Origin: an uncultured Saprospiraceae bacterium
GTDB lineage: Bacteria; Bacteroidota; Bacteroidia; Chitinophagales; Saprospiraceae
Assembly: GCA_937928045.1 (NCBI GenBank)
Contig: CALFWO010000007.1
Location: forward strand, 38,584 to 102,583
DNA length: 64,000 nt
Direction: 5' to 3'
The translations under genes were made by a program, and so were the position numbers. Below the pieces are notes generated by a model. It was not told the origin of the DNA, did not search any database, and saw nothing but the letters and a program-made list of their open reading frames with translations. This document shows positions 42,767 through 52,500 of the stretch, one piece after another (position 1 is the first letter of the stretch; each line of letters starts with the position of its first letter).

Positions 42767-44794
42767 TTAATTCACCATCAACTCTTGGACACCTCTTCCT
42801 TGCTTACCTCGTATTTCTAAGAAATACATTCCGGGCGGCAAATTCGAAAGATCAATCTTATTTGAAAAATAATCTTGACTAAAAACCATCTTCCCATCCA
42901 CGCTAAATATCGATATAACATCCCATGTTCCTTCGATTGACAACAACTGCGAAGTGCTTAAAGGGTTGGGGAAAACATTGAAGGTGATCTGATCCATATT
43001 TGATTGAACTGCAGAAGGATTCATTTCCTCTTTCAAAGGAACAACTTGGACGTGTCCATCACGCTGCGCTAATATTAATTCATTTTTTCCATTGACTGTA
43101 ATGGCATTTGTTGTAGCACAATTGGTATAAAATATTTCAAAATTTTCTCCACCGTCTTCTGTCATTCTCAAGGTGGTATGATTATTTGAAGCAGTTGTGA
43201 AAAAGAAATGATCTTTACTTAAAAAGGTTAAATTTTTAATTGCATAGCCGCTGGAAATTTCTTCGAAAGTCTGACCTGCATCGGTGGTACGAAATAATTT
43301 TCCACTTGAAACTACCAGTCCAAAATTATCATCCCAGAAACGAACATCTAATAAAGAAGACAAATCATAGGATTCAGCTTCCCAATTTTCTCCGTCATCA
43401 ATACTTGAAAATATTTCTGATGCTTTTCGAACATAGAGTTTGCCTGTGGAGCTCTGGGTCAAAGTTCTAGAGTAGCCTCCGACATCAAATTTCTTGGTCC
43501 AAGTAATCCCTTGATCTAGTGATTTATGCACTTCGTAATTACCATCCACCTCGAGTAGACCGATCATATATCCTAGCGAATCATTAACAACAATTTCTTC
43601 AGCACTGGCTTCAAAAGAATGTAGAACTTCATCGTTTTCTACAATCATAATATGCTCATCACTTGAAATTAAGTACTTATCAGAACCTAAGACAATCGCC
43701 TCCTTAAAAAATTCTCCAGTAGGAAAATCCAAGGTATGATTCATCCAATTTTTTCCATCATCTTCACTGGTATAAAATGTACTGTTATCGCCAACTATAA
43801 CCACATTGCCATTGTCATCGGCATTTGTAGCTCTAAGATTAGACCTGTTATACGGATTCAACGGCGTCCAACTCATTCCATAATCTGTGGACTTAGTCAT
43901 CATTGCTCCTCTACCTGAAAAATATAAGTCCCCATTTTCGAGGAAAAGCGCTCTAGTAGTTAAACTAAATTCTCGGGTATTTGCCGTCTTGATATAGGTT
44001 GCGGATTCTCCTCCATCCGTTGACAAATAAATTCTGTTGGTATTTACCGTTATTACAACATCTTCCCCAAATGCGATCGGCTGTATTCGCTCGGGCATAT
44101 TCGGCAATTCTGCATAGCTATTCCAACCATCAGTAGTTTTTAGAACTTCAGCAATACCAGAAGTAGAGATGTATCCAACTTCGTCAGTACCCATAGAAAT
44201 AGTATATATCCAACTTCCAAAATTCTGCATTAATTCCCAGTCATAAGAATTTGTATTGACCTTAATTAAATTCCCATACCGACACCCGATATACAAATCC
44301 TCGCCAAGTAGTTCGGAAGTATAGAGATAATCCGTTTGAAAAGTGTCAAGGTAAATTTCTGTCCATTCAAATTCATCTATGTCTGCTCTTAAAATTTGAT
44401 CTGGACCAACGATAAAAACCTCGCTGTTGTTTACTTCAACATTCCTATAGGAATTTGAGACATCAAACAAAGGTTCATCAATAAAATCTTGAACAAATCC
44501 ATTTTCAAAATCAAAAAGATAAATTTCACTTCCTGAGAGAATAGCTCTTTGTTCAATATCGTTAGGCAAAAATTTTACATCGTAAAAAGATTCTGGAGTT
44601 TCTACATAACTCCAGTTTAAGCCAGCATCTGAAGTATACCAAACTTGGTCACAAGACCCCAAGGCTATTATTCGATCTCCATCAACATCAAATTCGCCAA
44701 AGTCGGTAAAGGGAATAATTGGGAAAGTGGATAGCTCTTGTGCATGAGCACCCCATGTAAACAAACAGCAAAGAATAGTTAAAAGTGGTTTCAT
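42767..44794 (-). CDS. Secreted beta-propeller (sialidase/Vps10-like repeat) protein with T9SS domain
   Basis: The 675-aa protein has a signal peptide (ending GAHAQ) and at least eight BNR-like Asp-box repeats such as TSDAGLNWSYVET, STDGGESATY, STDYGMSWTPL, SEDDGKNWMNH, SLDQGITWTKK, SIDDGENWEAES and TEDGGENFEIF. These form a propeller. A T9SS C-terminal domain (FNVFPNPLSTSQLL to GVQELMVN) marks it for surface export. No catalytic residues of a true sialidase can be identified, so a photosynthesis-assembly-like, binding or scaffold role is as likely as an enzyme. It converges on mnmE. Confidence 0.83.
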   Translation of the reverse strand: MKPLLTILCCLFTWGAHAQELSTFPIIPFTDFGEFDVDGDRIIALGSCDQVWYTSDAGLNWSYVETPESFYDVKFLPNDIEQRAILSGSEIYLFDFENGFVQDFIDEPLFDVSNSYRNVEVNNSEVFIVGPDQILRADIDEFEWTEIYLDTFQTDYLYTSELLGEDLYIGCRYGNLIKVNTNSYDWELMQNFGSWIYTISMGTDEVGYISTSGIAEVLKTTDGWNSYAELPNMPERIQPIAFGEDVVITVNTNRIYLSTDGGESATYIKTANTREFSLTTRALFLENGDLYFSGRGAMMTKSTDYGMSWTPLNPYNRSNLRATNADDNGNVVIVGDNSTFYTSEDDGKNWMNHTLDFPTGEFFKEAIVLGSDKYLISSDEHIMIVENDEVLHSFEASAEEIVVNDSLGYMIGLLEVDGNYEVHKSLDQGITWTKKFDVGGYSRTLTQSSTGKLYVRKASEIFSSIDDGENWEAESYDLSSLLDVRFWDDNFGLVVSSGKLFRTTDAGQTFEEISSGYAIKNLTFLSKDHFFFTTASNNHTTLRMTEDGGENFEIFYTNCATTNAITVNGKNELILAQRDGHVQVVPLKEEMNPSAVQSNMDQITFNVFPNPLSTSQLLSIEGTWDVISIFSVDGKMVFSQDYFSNKIDLSNLPPGMYFLEIRGKQGRGVQELMVN

Positions 44795-44912
44795 TGCAAT
44801 GGTATTATATTCTCACAAAGTTCAGCTTTCCATTCTGTTCATTCCTCACCCTTTTGGATGATATTTATTAAAACAGAAGCAACTCGTTGAGTAAAAATCT
44901 TATCTTCAAGAA

Positions 44913-46652
44913 ATGATAATTGATTTACAAAAACTTGTTCTCTATTTTCTTTTTTTAACTTTCGCTGTAAGTCTTCAAGGGCAAACAACTTCCATTACTT
45001 ACGATTACTCACTGGAAGATTTTGCAAATCCGGAAAGAGGCTGGTATCGTTATTCAGCAACCAGATCTGGAAACTACACCGCTTTAGACTCCGCAACCAT
45101 TGCGGGATATCGGCTTTTACATACCCCTTTTTCGGCAGGGTATTCTATTCATGCATCATTGGTTTTCCGATATTTTTTCTTGGAAGACTTTAAGACTGGT
45201 CCGATTTCAACGGCCTATCTTGATGCTATGGAACAAGATTTCATTACTGCCAGAAAAGCTGGAGTTAAATTAATTCCAAGATTTGCTTATACCGACGAGG
45301 TCGACAATTCTTGCGGTAGTTCTTTTTGCCCTCCATATGGTGATGCTTCTAAGGCCATTCTGCTAAGTCATATTGCTCAATTAAAACCTTTGTTACAGAA
45401 CTACGGAGATATTTTGCTGGGTGTTCAAATGGGATTCATCGGAATATGGGGAGAAAATTATTATACCGATTATTTTGGCGATGCTTCCCAATCTCCATTC
45501 ACCTTGTCTGCTACCAATTGGACAGATCGAATAGAAGTGCTAGACTCTTTATTAGCAGCAGTCCCAATAAATAGAAATGTACAAGTTAGATACCCTCAAA
45601 TGAAACAGAAGGAGGTCTATGGAGTGTCTGCACCCACCAGCTCTAACGCCATGGTTTCGACAGAAGCATATACTGGAAGTAACAAATCCAGAATAGGTTT
45701 TCATAACGATTGTTTCTTGGCCAGCGCTAGCGATTTTGGAACTTATAATGATTATGACAATGCCGTTTCCGATACTTTGACTTTGAAACCTTATCAAGCG
45801 ATAGATTCTAAATATGTTTTGGTCGGAGGTGAAACTTGTTCACCAAGTTCATTTAGTACCTGTGATGTAACCGGCGGAAATACGCTTGAAGACATGAGCC
45901 GATTTCATTATACCTATCTTAATGCAGATTTCAACAATGATGTCAATGATAGTTGGATTGGAGTATGTATGGATAGTATAAAAAGAAGTTTAGGATATCG
46001 ATTGGCATTGACAAGTGCTACTTATGACAATGCTGTCGCTCAAGGGAATTCATTTACCTTTAACATTAATATTGAGAATAAAGGATTTGCTGCTCCAATT
46101 AATGAAAGGGATGTTTATTTGGTATTCATCAATTCAGCAAATCTAGAAGAATGGCAAGCAAAGGTTGAGGTGGATCCTAGATATTGGTACACTGGAAGCC
46201 ATAGTTTTTCAGGAACAGTTTGTCTTCCTAATTGCATGGCTGCAGGTAATTATAATCTGTATTTAAAGCTGTCCGATCCAGCGCCTATCTTGGCTTTTCT
46301 TCCGGAGTTTAATATTCAATTGGCTAATCAAAATACATGGGATGCGAATTTGGGAATAAACGATTTAGGCCACACTTTGGTGGTAACTAGCAATGCGAAT
46401 GATTGTTCATCTACAGAAAACACCACTCATCGAATTAATTATTGGAAAGGAGATAATTCAGGAACTTGGCACTCTTCTGCTTCAAATTGGTCTTTGAATA
46501 AAATACCTGATCTCTGCGATGCCGTAGTGATTCCATCGCATATAGAGGTGACTATTCTATCTGGGACTATTGCACGAGCTAAAACTGTAAATATTTTTGA
46601 CCAAGGAGGTTTAATTATTGAAAACGGTGGCCAACTGGAGGTCATTCAGTAA
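44913..46652 (+). CDS. Secreted DUF4874/DUF4832 protein without visible T9SS domain
   Basis: The 579-aa protein has a signal peptide (ending SLQGQ), DUF4874 (DFANPERGWYRYSATRS, LDAMEQDFITARKAGVKLIP, LLGVQMGFIGIWGENYYTD) and DUF4832 (about 200-470, with VLVGGETCSPSSFSTCD and FHYTYLNADFN). This is a predicted glycoside-hydrolase-like TIM-barrel region plus a beta-sandwich. The final 75 residues begin a G8/right-handed-helix-like segment (YWKGDNSGTWHSSASNWSLN) that stops abruptly at QLEVIQ. Relatives usually continue to a sorting domain, so the gene may be truncated. The 347 bp after it hold no recognisable remainder. Confidence 0.8.
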   Translation: MIIDLQKLVLYFLFLTFAVSLQGQTTSITYDYSLEDFANPERGWYRYSATRSGNYTALDSATIAGYRLLHTPFSAGYSIHASLVFRYFFLEDFKTGPISTAYLDAMEQDFITARKAGVKLIPRFAYTDEVDNSCGSSFCPPYGDASKAILLSHIAQLKPLLQNYGDILLGVQMGFIGIWGENYYTDYFGDASQSPFTLSATNWTDRIEVLDSLLAAVPINRNVQVRYPQMKQKEVYGVSAPTSSNAMVSTEAYTGSNKSRIGFHNDCFLASASDFGTYNDYDNAVSDTLTLKPYQAIDSKYVLVGGETCSPSSFSTCDVTGGNTLEDMSRFHYTYLNADFNNDVNDSWIGVCMDSIKRSLGYRLALTSATYDNAVAQGNSFTFNINIENKGFAAPINERDVYLVFINSANLEEWQAKVEVDPRYWYTGSHSFSGTVCLPNCMAAGNYNLYLKLSDPAPILAFLPEFNIQLANQNTWDANLGINDLGHTLVVTSNANDCSSTENTTHRINYWKGDNSGTWHSSASNWSLNKIPDLCDAVVIPSHIEVTILSGTIARAKTVNIFDQGGLIIENGGQLEVIQ

Positions 46653-46999
46653 TATAATTGACACCAATAATTGCGAATAATTCCGTTAAAAAAAATGTTC
46701 AAAAGCAAAACAAATCTAGCGTTCTGTGACTATTTTATTTATTTCCTTGGGTTATGAAACCAATATGTAATACAAGATTTTTTCTTCTTTCTTTTGATAT
46801 AAAAAAAATAGGAAGTCAGACAGAAAAAATAAACCTCTTGTAATCAGATTAATACACCTTTTGATAATATTATATTTAAAGCAATCTTGTGACATCCAAA
46901 ATATTGGTTCGAATTTTGATTATTGCAATAACAAAGAATTAAAGTGATATAAAAAAATTTTAGAATTTTCTCCTCCCCCATGAGAGTGAAATTTCTTTT
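46653..46999. other. AT-rich intergenic gap without recognisable gene
   Basis: The 347-bp gap is very AT-rich with many A/T runs. No open frame, hairpin terminator or consensus promoter could be supported. It probably contains the promoter of the gene at 47000. Confidence 0.4.
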
Positions 47000-49879
47000 A
47001 TGAATAATCTCTACACGCACAGAACCTTAATCCTTTTCCTAACATTATTTTTTTTCTCCTTTACTATTCAAGCTCAAGAAGAGGGTGGAATTCCTGGAGG
47101 ATGCAGTGACGGAATAGATAATGATGGTGATGGGCTTATAGATTGCTTGGATGGAGATTGTGGTAATTTTGTTGCTGCATGTCCTGCCTTCAACTTTGCA
47201 AGTGCTTGCTCACCCTCCGGAGGAATAAGAGGTGAAATTATTGACACGGAAACTGCATTTCGAGATTCTAATGGTATCGATGTTACCTTCAGTATACCGG
47301 CAGGCGCACAAAGCGCAATTGTTTACACTAGTTCAACAGACATTTTAGACAACAACCCCAATAATATTGAAGGGAACGAAGATTTTATTTTCTCTAGTTC
47401 TGTACTAAATCTTGTACAGAATTCAAGTGCAGGAATCATTACTTACGCCAAAACCACAGCGCATGATGGTTCTGGTACAACTCTTTTTGGCTGGTCAGAT
47501 GTTGCTTTTGGAAACAAAGTTTCAACCGGCGCAGCTTCTGGACATGACATAAATACACCTGCGGCACCATTAAATGACATCACTTTCTCCGTCAGTGGCA
47601 ACACGCTGACCATTGCTGAAGATAATTCAAATATAAAGACAGTATACCTGGTTGAATTTGTTTCTGGTTCTTCAAACTCCCTAATCTCTAATGGTATCAA
47701 ATCTTTATCGCTCGATGAAGGTCAATTGGCTGGAGCAGTATATATTCCACCTAATAGTAACTCTATCGTAATTTCAGCAAAAGGGACTACCAATAAGGAT
47801 AACTCTAATTTAGCAGGAGGAACTGCGGAACCATTTTCAGATATGAGGTTTTTAGCAGATTTAGATTTAAATATAATGGATGGTATCGTGAAAGTTGTCA
47901 ATGGCGGAGGAACTGACTATCATTCAAATTATGCATTTTCGGATCATGATTTAACTTCCACCACGGATTCCCTTTGGGATGCTAATACTATTGCCGGAGA
48001 CTATAGCGGTAAATTGAGAAATACAGATGGCTCAACAAGTACCGCCAATTTACAAGTGTATATTGATGGCGATTCATTAAGAATAATAAGAGACGAATTC
48101 TATGGATCTGATTTTGACGATGTTTATGTTTTAGAGTTTTATAAAAAAACTGGATTGCCAGCATCTTCCGAATTTATTGAAACTTCCTTAGCATTTTATG
48201 AAAAAGGTAGTCCTTCAGGTTCGGTTGAAGAATTTGCGATTCCTGGTGGTTCGAACTATGTTATATTTAAGTTAGGAGGGCTTGCAGAAAATTCTTCAAA
48301 TGTACACAATGAAAACCCTGTCAACGCCTATGCCTTTATCGACTTAAATGTCGAAAAAGCTTCTGGATTTTATTTTCAACAAGTAGGATATCAGGGAAAT
48401 TCTGGTTTTGGTCGAAGAGATCACAATTATGCTTTCAATGATGTTCCTTTAGACAAAAGCAGCACAAGAACTCATGCAAATACAATTGGAAAAAATTCTG
48501 CAAATAACCAATACGATATTGAATTTGAATTATCGGAAGATAAAACATCTCTTTTTGTTTATAGTTACTTTGGGCTCGTTGAAACGCATTATGCTGCCGT
48601 TATGCAAGCAGATTTTTTGGGTACAAAACCTGACATTGCCTTTGATCCAAACAACATTACAATTTCCAACAATGGTGATTGTGCAACGGTAGATGTGTCT
48701 GTTGAATTGTGTAATCCAGGTTCAGGTAGTTCACCTCAAGGAATGCCTATTTCATTTTATGAAGGAGATCCTACAAGTAGTGCCGCAGCCATCTACCTAT
48801 ACACTCAAAATTTCATACCAGACGTTGAAATTGGCCAATGTGAATCAGATGTCATTGAAGTAGATTTAGAAGTTTTAACCGACAACAACATTGATGTAAC
48901 CGTCATCATAAATGATGATGGTAGTTTTGCAAATGGTGTTGGTAATCAAATAGGAACAACATTTACTTTGGCTGAATTAGCCGCACAATCCAATCCAATA
49001 AAGGAATGTGACTATAGTAACAACTTAACAATAAGAACCATCAATGTGAACAATTGTCCGGTTACCGAAAATGATAATGAAACAACGCCAATGAATGTAT
49101 CCATCATAGTGACGCCACAATCAAATGATATGGACCCAGACAATGATGCGCTTATCACAACGATACTAAACGATGCTTCTAATGGCTCAACAATTATTCT
49201 GGACAACGACAGCATCTCTTATACGCCAAATCCAGGTTTTTTTGGAATGGATACAATTGTATATCAATTAAGCGACGGGAATGGAGGAATCGGAACCGAC
49301 ACAATTTTTCTTGAGGTAACAAATATACTTCCAGTAAATTTAATTCAATTTAATTTGGAGGAAGTTGATTGTCAAAATTTGGTTTCTTGGAATTCTGATA
49401 TTGAATTCAACTTTAGTCACTACGAATTAGAGAGAAGTACCGATGGAATTCGATTTCAAAAATTGGCACTCATCGAAAAGAAAAACCACAGTGGATTAAA
49501 AACTTACTTATTCACAGATTCAGATCCCTATAAATTCAACTATTACAGATTGCGAATAATTAATTTAGACGGCACATTTGAATATTCATCAATAGTTAAC
49601 AACTCCTCTAGTTGTCAATCCAATAGGTCTATGACTGTATTTCCAAATCCGATAGATCAAGGAACAGAATTGCAAATTAACTTAAACACTTCGTTTAAAG
49701 ATGCTGCAATTAAAATAGTGAATATTACAGGATCAATTGTTAAAGAATACAATTTCTCAACGCGAAGAGGTCCTAATGCCTTTGTAATTGAAATCGATGA
49801 CATTCCAAGTGGCACTTACTATATAATGAATACCACAGAACCATCGGCTAAAGTGTCAAAATTCATCAAACTCGATTAG
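47000..49879 (+). CDS. Large secreted protein with Ca-binding, Ig/cadherin-like and T9SS domains
   Basis: The 959-aa protein has a signal peptide (cut after TIQAQ). Straight after it lies the motif GCSDGIDNDGDGLIDCLDGD, an aspartate-rich loop of the dockerin/calcium-binding type common at the start of Bacteroidota surface proteins. Two long repeated beta-rich regions with similar phrases follow (FSISVSGNTLTIAEDNSN-type strands; SRTHANTIGKNSANN). A cadherin-like domain at about 690-780 (PVTENDNETTPMNVSIIVTP, NGGIGTDTIFLEV) comes next, and the T9SS sorting domain (VFPNPIDQGTELQINL) ends the chain. It is likely a surface adhesin or matrix protein. A strong terminator follows. Confidence 0.82.
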   Translation: MNNLYTHRTLILFLTLFFFSFTIQAQEEGGIPGGCSDGIDNDGDGLIDCLDGDCGNFVAACPAFNFASACSPSGGIRGEIIDTETAFRDSNGIDVTFSIPAGAQSAIVYTSSTDILDNNPNNIEGNEDFIFSSSVLNLVQNSSAGIITYAKTTAHDGSGTTLFGWSDVAFGNKVSTGAASGHDINTPAAPLNDITFSVSGNTLTIAEDNSNIKTVYLVEFVSGSSNSLISNGIKSLSLDEGQLAGAVYIPPNSNSIVISAKGTTNKDNSNLAGGTAEPFSDMRFLADLDLNIMDGIVKVVNGGGTDYHSNYAFSDHDLTSTTDSLWDANTIAGDYSGKLRNTDGSTSTANLQVYIDGDSLRIIRDEFYGSDFDDVYVLEFYKKTGLPASSEFIETSLAFYEKGSPSGSVEEFAIPGGSNYVIFKLGGLAENSSNVHNENPVNAYAFIDLNVEKASGFYFQQVGYQGNSGFGRRDHNYAFNDVPLDKSSTRTHANTIGKNSANNQYDIEFELSEDKTSLFVYSYFGLVETHYAAVMQADFLGTKPDIAFDPNNITISNNGDCATVDVSVELCNPGSGSSPQGMPISFYEGDPTSSAAAIYLYTQNFIPDVEIGQCESDVIEVDLEVLTDNNIDVTVIINDDGSFANGVGNQIGTTFTLAELAAQSNPIKECDYSNNLTIRTINVNNCPVTENDNETTPMNVSIIVTPQSNDMDPDNDALITTILNDASNGSTIILDNDSISYTPNPGFFGMDTIVYQLSDGNGGIGTDTIFLEVTNILPVNLIQFNLEEVDCQNLVSWNSDIEFNFSHYELERSTDGIRFQKLALIEKKNHSGLKTYLFTDSDPYKFNYYRLRIINLDGTFEYSSIVNNSSSCQSNRSMTVFPNPIDQGTELQINLNTSFKDAAIKIVNITGSIVKEYNFSTRRGPNAFVIEIDDIPSGTYYIMNTTEPSAKVSKFIKLD

Positions 49880-49906
49880 GAATTATTGCAAGTCAATATT
49901 TCTTTG

Positions 49907-49948
49907 AAAAAGGAGCAGAAAGTTTATACAAACCTTCTGCTCCTTTTT
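49907..49948 (+). terminator. Rho-independent terminator after the gene at 47000
   Basis: A perfect 14-bp inverted repeat (AAAAAGGAGCAGAA / TTCTGCTCCTTTTT) with a 14-base loop lies 28 bp past the stop codon. Confidence 0.9.
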
Positions 49949-50113
49949 ACTTATGGTACGTTTACAATTTTAATACCCTTGTGGAACCGACAAAGGATAG
50001 CAGTGGTAGCAGATATATTGTCTGCTTTAACGAATAGCCTGGTGCTGACTATTTGGTCAGCATGGCGCCTAATAATTAATAAAAAATAATATTCCCATTT
50101 AATATTGATAAGG

Positions 50114-50144
50114 TTGAACCAATTTAAAAGTCTTAGTACTTTTG
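50114..50144 (+). promoter_or_regulatory. Bacteroidota-type promoter for the ABC-F gene
   Basis: A TTG -33 element at 50114-50116 and a perfect -7 box TACTTTTG at 50137-50144 (TAnnTTTG) have 20 bp between them. The start codon is 25 bp downstream. This is the best consensus match in the window. Confidence 0.7.
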
Positions 50145-50168
50145 TGCTCAAATTAAAGACAAATTCCC

Positions 50169-51800
50169 ATGGTATCCATAGATGGACTGACAGTTGAGTT
50201 TTCGGCCAAAAAATTATTTGACAATATTTCCTTTGTAATAAACGACAATGACAAGATCGCATTGATGGGAAAAAATGGAGCCGGAAAATCAACTTTAATG
50301 AAAATCATAGCCGGGGCGCAATCCGCTAATCAAGGAAAAGTAAATAAATCAGATGCCATCGTTATTGGCTATTTGCCTCAGCATTTATTGACGGAAGACA
50401 ATTGTACGGTGGCAGAGGAAGCGGCCAAAGCTTATAAAGATTATTTCGATCTGAAAAATCAATTGGATCAGCTCAATGATGAAATGACTAAGCGTACGGA
50501 TTATGAGTCTGATGGATATATGGCATTGATTGAAAGAGCAACAGACATTGGGGAGCGATTCTACAACTTGGAGGAGGTCAATCATGATGCGGAAGTTGAG
50601 AAAGCATTACTTGGATTAGGTTTTAAGCGAGCGGATCTCACCAGGCCAACTTCTGAATTTTCAGGTGGATGGAGAATGAGAATTGAATTGGCCAAGATTC
50701 TTTTGCAAAAGCCTGATTTGATTTTACTAGATGAGCCAACGAATCATATCGATATTGAATCTGTTATTTGGTTGGAGGACTTTTTAGTTAATAAAGCAAA
50801 CGCCGTCATGGTGATTTCGCATGATCGTGCTTTCATTGATAACATTACGACAAGAACCATTGAAATCACAATGGGGAAAATATATGACTACAAAGCTAAT
50901 TACTCTCACTACTTGGAACTTCGTGCAGATCGTAGGGCGAATCAATTAAAAGCATACAAAGAGCAACAGAAATTTATTGCTGAACAAGAACGATTTGTGG
51001 ATAGGTTTAAAGGTACTTTTTCGAAAACCAATCAAGTAAGTTCTGTAGAGCGCATGTTGGAAAAATTAGAAATAATTGAGGTGGATGAGGTAGATACGTC
51101 CTCATTGAGATTGAGATTCCCCCCGGCTCCTCGTTCTGGTGACTATCCCGTAATTGTCCAAGACCTTTCAAAACAATATGATGATCATGTTGTATTTCAA
51201 CAGGCCAACTTAACTATTGAACGGGGAGAAAAAGTGGCCTTTGTGGGAAGAAACGGCGAAGGAAAATCAACTATGATTAAGGCGATCATGCAAGAGATTG
51301 AAATTAACGGAACTTGCAAAATTGGCCACAATATTAATATTGGATATTTCGCACAGAATCAGGCATCGTTGCTTGATGAAGCATTGACCGTTTTTCAAAC
51401 TGTAGACGAAGTTGCCAAGGGAGATATCCGAACCAAGGTGAAAAATATTCTTGGCGGATTTATGTTTAGTGGAGACGACATTGATAAAAAGGTGTCTGTA
51501 CTTTCTGGAGGTGAAAAAACCAGATTAGCGATGGTCAAACTTTTACTGGAACCTATCAATTTATTAATATTAGATGAGCCCACGAATCACTTAGATCTTC
51601 GGTCAAAGGATGTTTTGAAGGATGCGCTTAAAGAATTTGATGGTACCTTGATTTTAGTTTCTCACGATAGAGATTTTTTAAAGGGTTTGGCGAAAAAGGT
51701 GTTTGAATTTAAAAACAAGCGGGTGATTGAGCACTTCGAAACGATCGATGACTTTCTAGAAAGAAATCAAGCAGAAAGTATGCGTGCACTTAACCTGTAA
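50169..51800 (+). CDS. ABC-F family ATPase (ribosome-associated, YbiT/EttA type)
   Basis: The 543-aa protein has two ABC ATPase cassettes in one chain with no membrane segment. The first has Walker A GKNGAGKST (34-42), signature FSGGWRMRIELAKIL and Walker B ILLDEPTNHIDIES. The second has GRNGEGKST, LSGGEKTRLAMVKLL and ILDEPTNHLDLRS. Between them is a charged helical linker (ADRRANQLKAYKEQQKFIAE), the P-site tRNA-interaction region. This is the ABC-F translation-factor family; its length and linker fit YbiT-like members, which resolve stalled ribosomes or confer antibiotic protection. The exact subfamily cannot be fixed by eye. A clear promoter precedes it. Confidence 0.92.
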   Translation: MVSIDGLTVEFSAKKLFDNISFVINDNDKIALMGKNGAGKSTLMKIIAGAQSANQGKVNKSDAIVIGYLPQHLLTEDNCTVAEEAAKAYKDYFDLKNQLDQLNDEMTKRTDYESDGYMALIERATDIGERFYNLEEVNHDAEVEKALLGLGFKRADLTRPTSEFSGGWRMRIELAKILLQKPDLILLDEPTNHIDIESVIWLEDFLVNKANAVMVISHDRAFIDNITTRTIEITMGKIYDYKANYSHYLELRADRRANQLKAYKEQQKFIAEQERFVDRFKGTFSKTNQVSSVERMLEKLEIIEVDEVDTSSLRLRFPPAPRSGDYPVIVQDLSKQYDDHVVFQQANLTIERGEKVAFVGRNGEGKSTMIKAIMQEIEINGTCKIGHNINIGYFAQNQASLLDEALTVFQTVDEVAKGDIRTKVKNILGGFMFSGDDIDKKVSVLSGGEKTRLAMVKLLLEPINLLILDEPTNHLDLRSKDVLKDALKEFDGTLILVSHDRDFLKGLAKKVFEFKNKRVIEHFETIDDFLERNQAESMRALNL

Positions 51801-52500
51801 CATTTAGCAACATTTTGTTTTTTAATTAACAACAATTATATTTGTGTTGTCCGAGTGACTTCCTACAGGTTGCAACATCAAGAATGGTTGTGGCACAAGA
51901 TATCTTCCTTATAAAATATTTCCAATTGACTTTTGACTTTCAAAAGCAGCGTTTTATTGCCATGTCCCAAGCGGTATTTATGGCGGAAGCTCTGTCTCAG
52001 GTCAAAGTCTTCGGGCAAACTGGATGGCTGGTTTGGTGGGTGGGCCGCATTTTTACGTAGTAAAAATAAATACCCACCCAGGAGAGTCCCAAAATTTTCG
52101 AATCGTTTTGATTCGACCAATATTTCTATTACCAAAAGAATTTCATTACTTCTTTGAAATTTAACTACGACTTAAAGACTTAAGAACTACTTTCTGTAGT
52201 GTATTTAGAATTCCTACCAGATTAGTTTGATCGACGATTTGGAGATGGATTCTTTTGAAGAATGAATAGCAGATTAACATGAAGTGCCTTAGACATTCAA
52301 TTTACAAGAGCAACCATATCACGTTTTAGCTATTAAAAAACAGTTGATCTCTAATCGATTGTTTGTTTAGAATTATCAAAAACGGCAATTGTCAATTCTA
52401 TTAACTCTTAAATTAATACTAACAAAATCTTAAAGTCGAAAATTTAACACTGTTGTTCATTGAAAATAGTTAGCCTTGTTAACAGCCAAAATTTTCCGAC
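51801..52500. other. 700-bp gap with an orphan, locally GC-richer segment
   Basis: The sequence between 51880 and 52135 has open frames on both strands and looks less AT-rich than its flanks. The minus-strand translation (with phrases PEDFDLRQSFRHKYRLGHG and KNAAHPPNQPSSL) resembles spurious or dispersed repeat-derived peptides seen in other Bacteroidota, as best I can recall. It has no good start codon or ribosome binding site. The remaining part, 52140-52500, is ordinary AT-rich DNA. I do not call a gene. Confidence 0.4.

Noticed and set aside
49951..50292. 113-codon minus-strand frame across the ABC-F promoter and gene start
   Set aside because: It overlaps the well-supported ABC-F coding start and promoter, and its product has no recognisable features.
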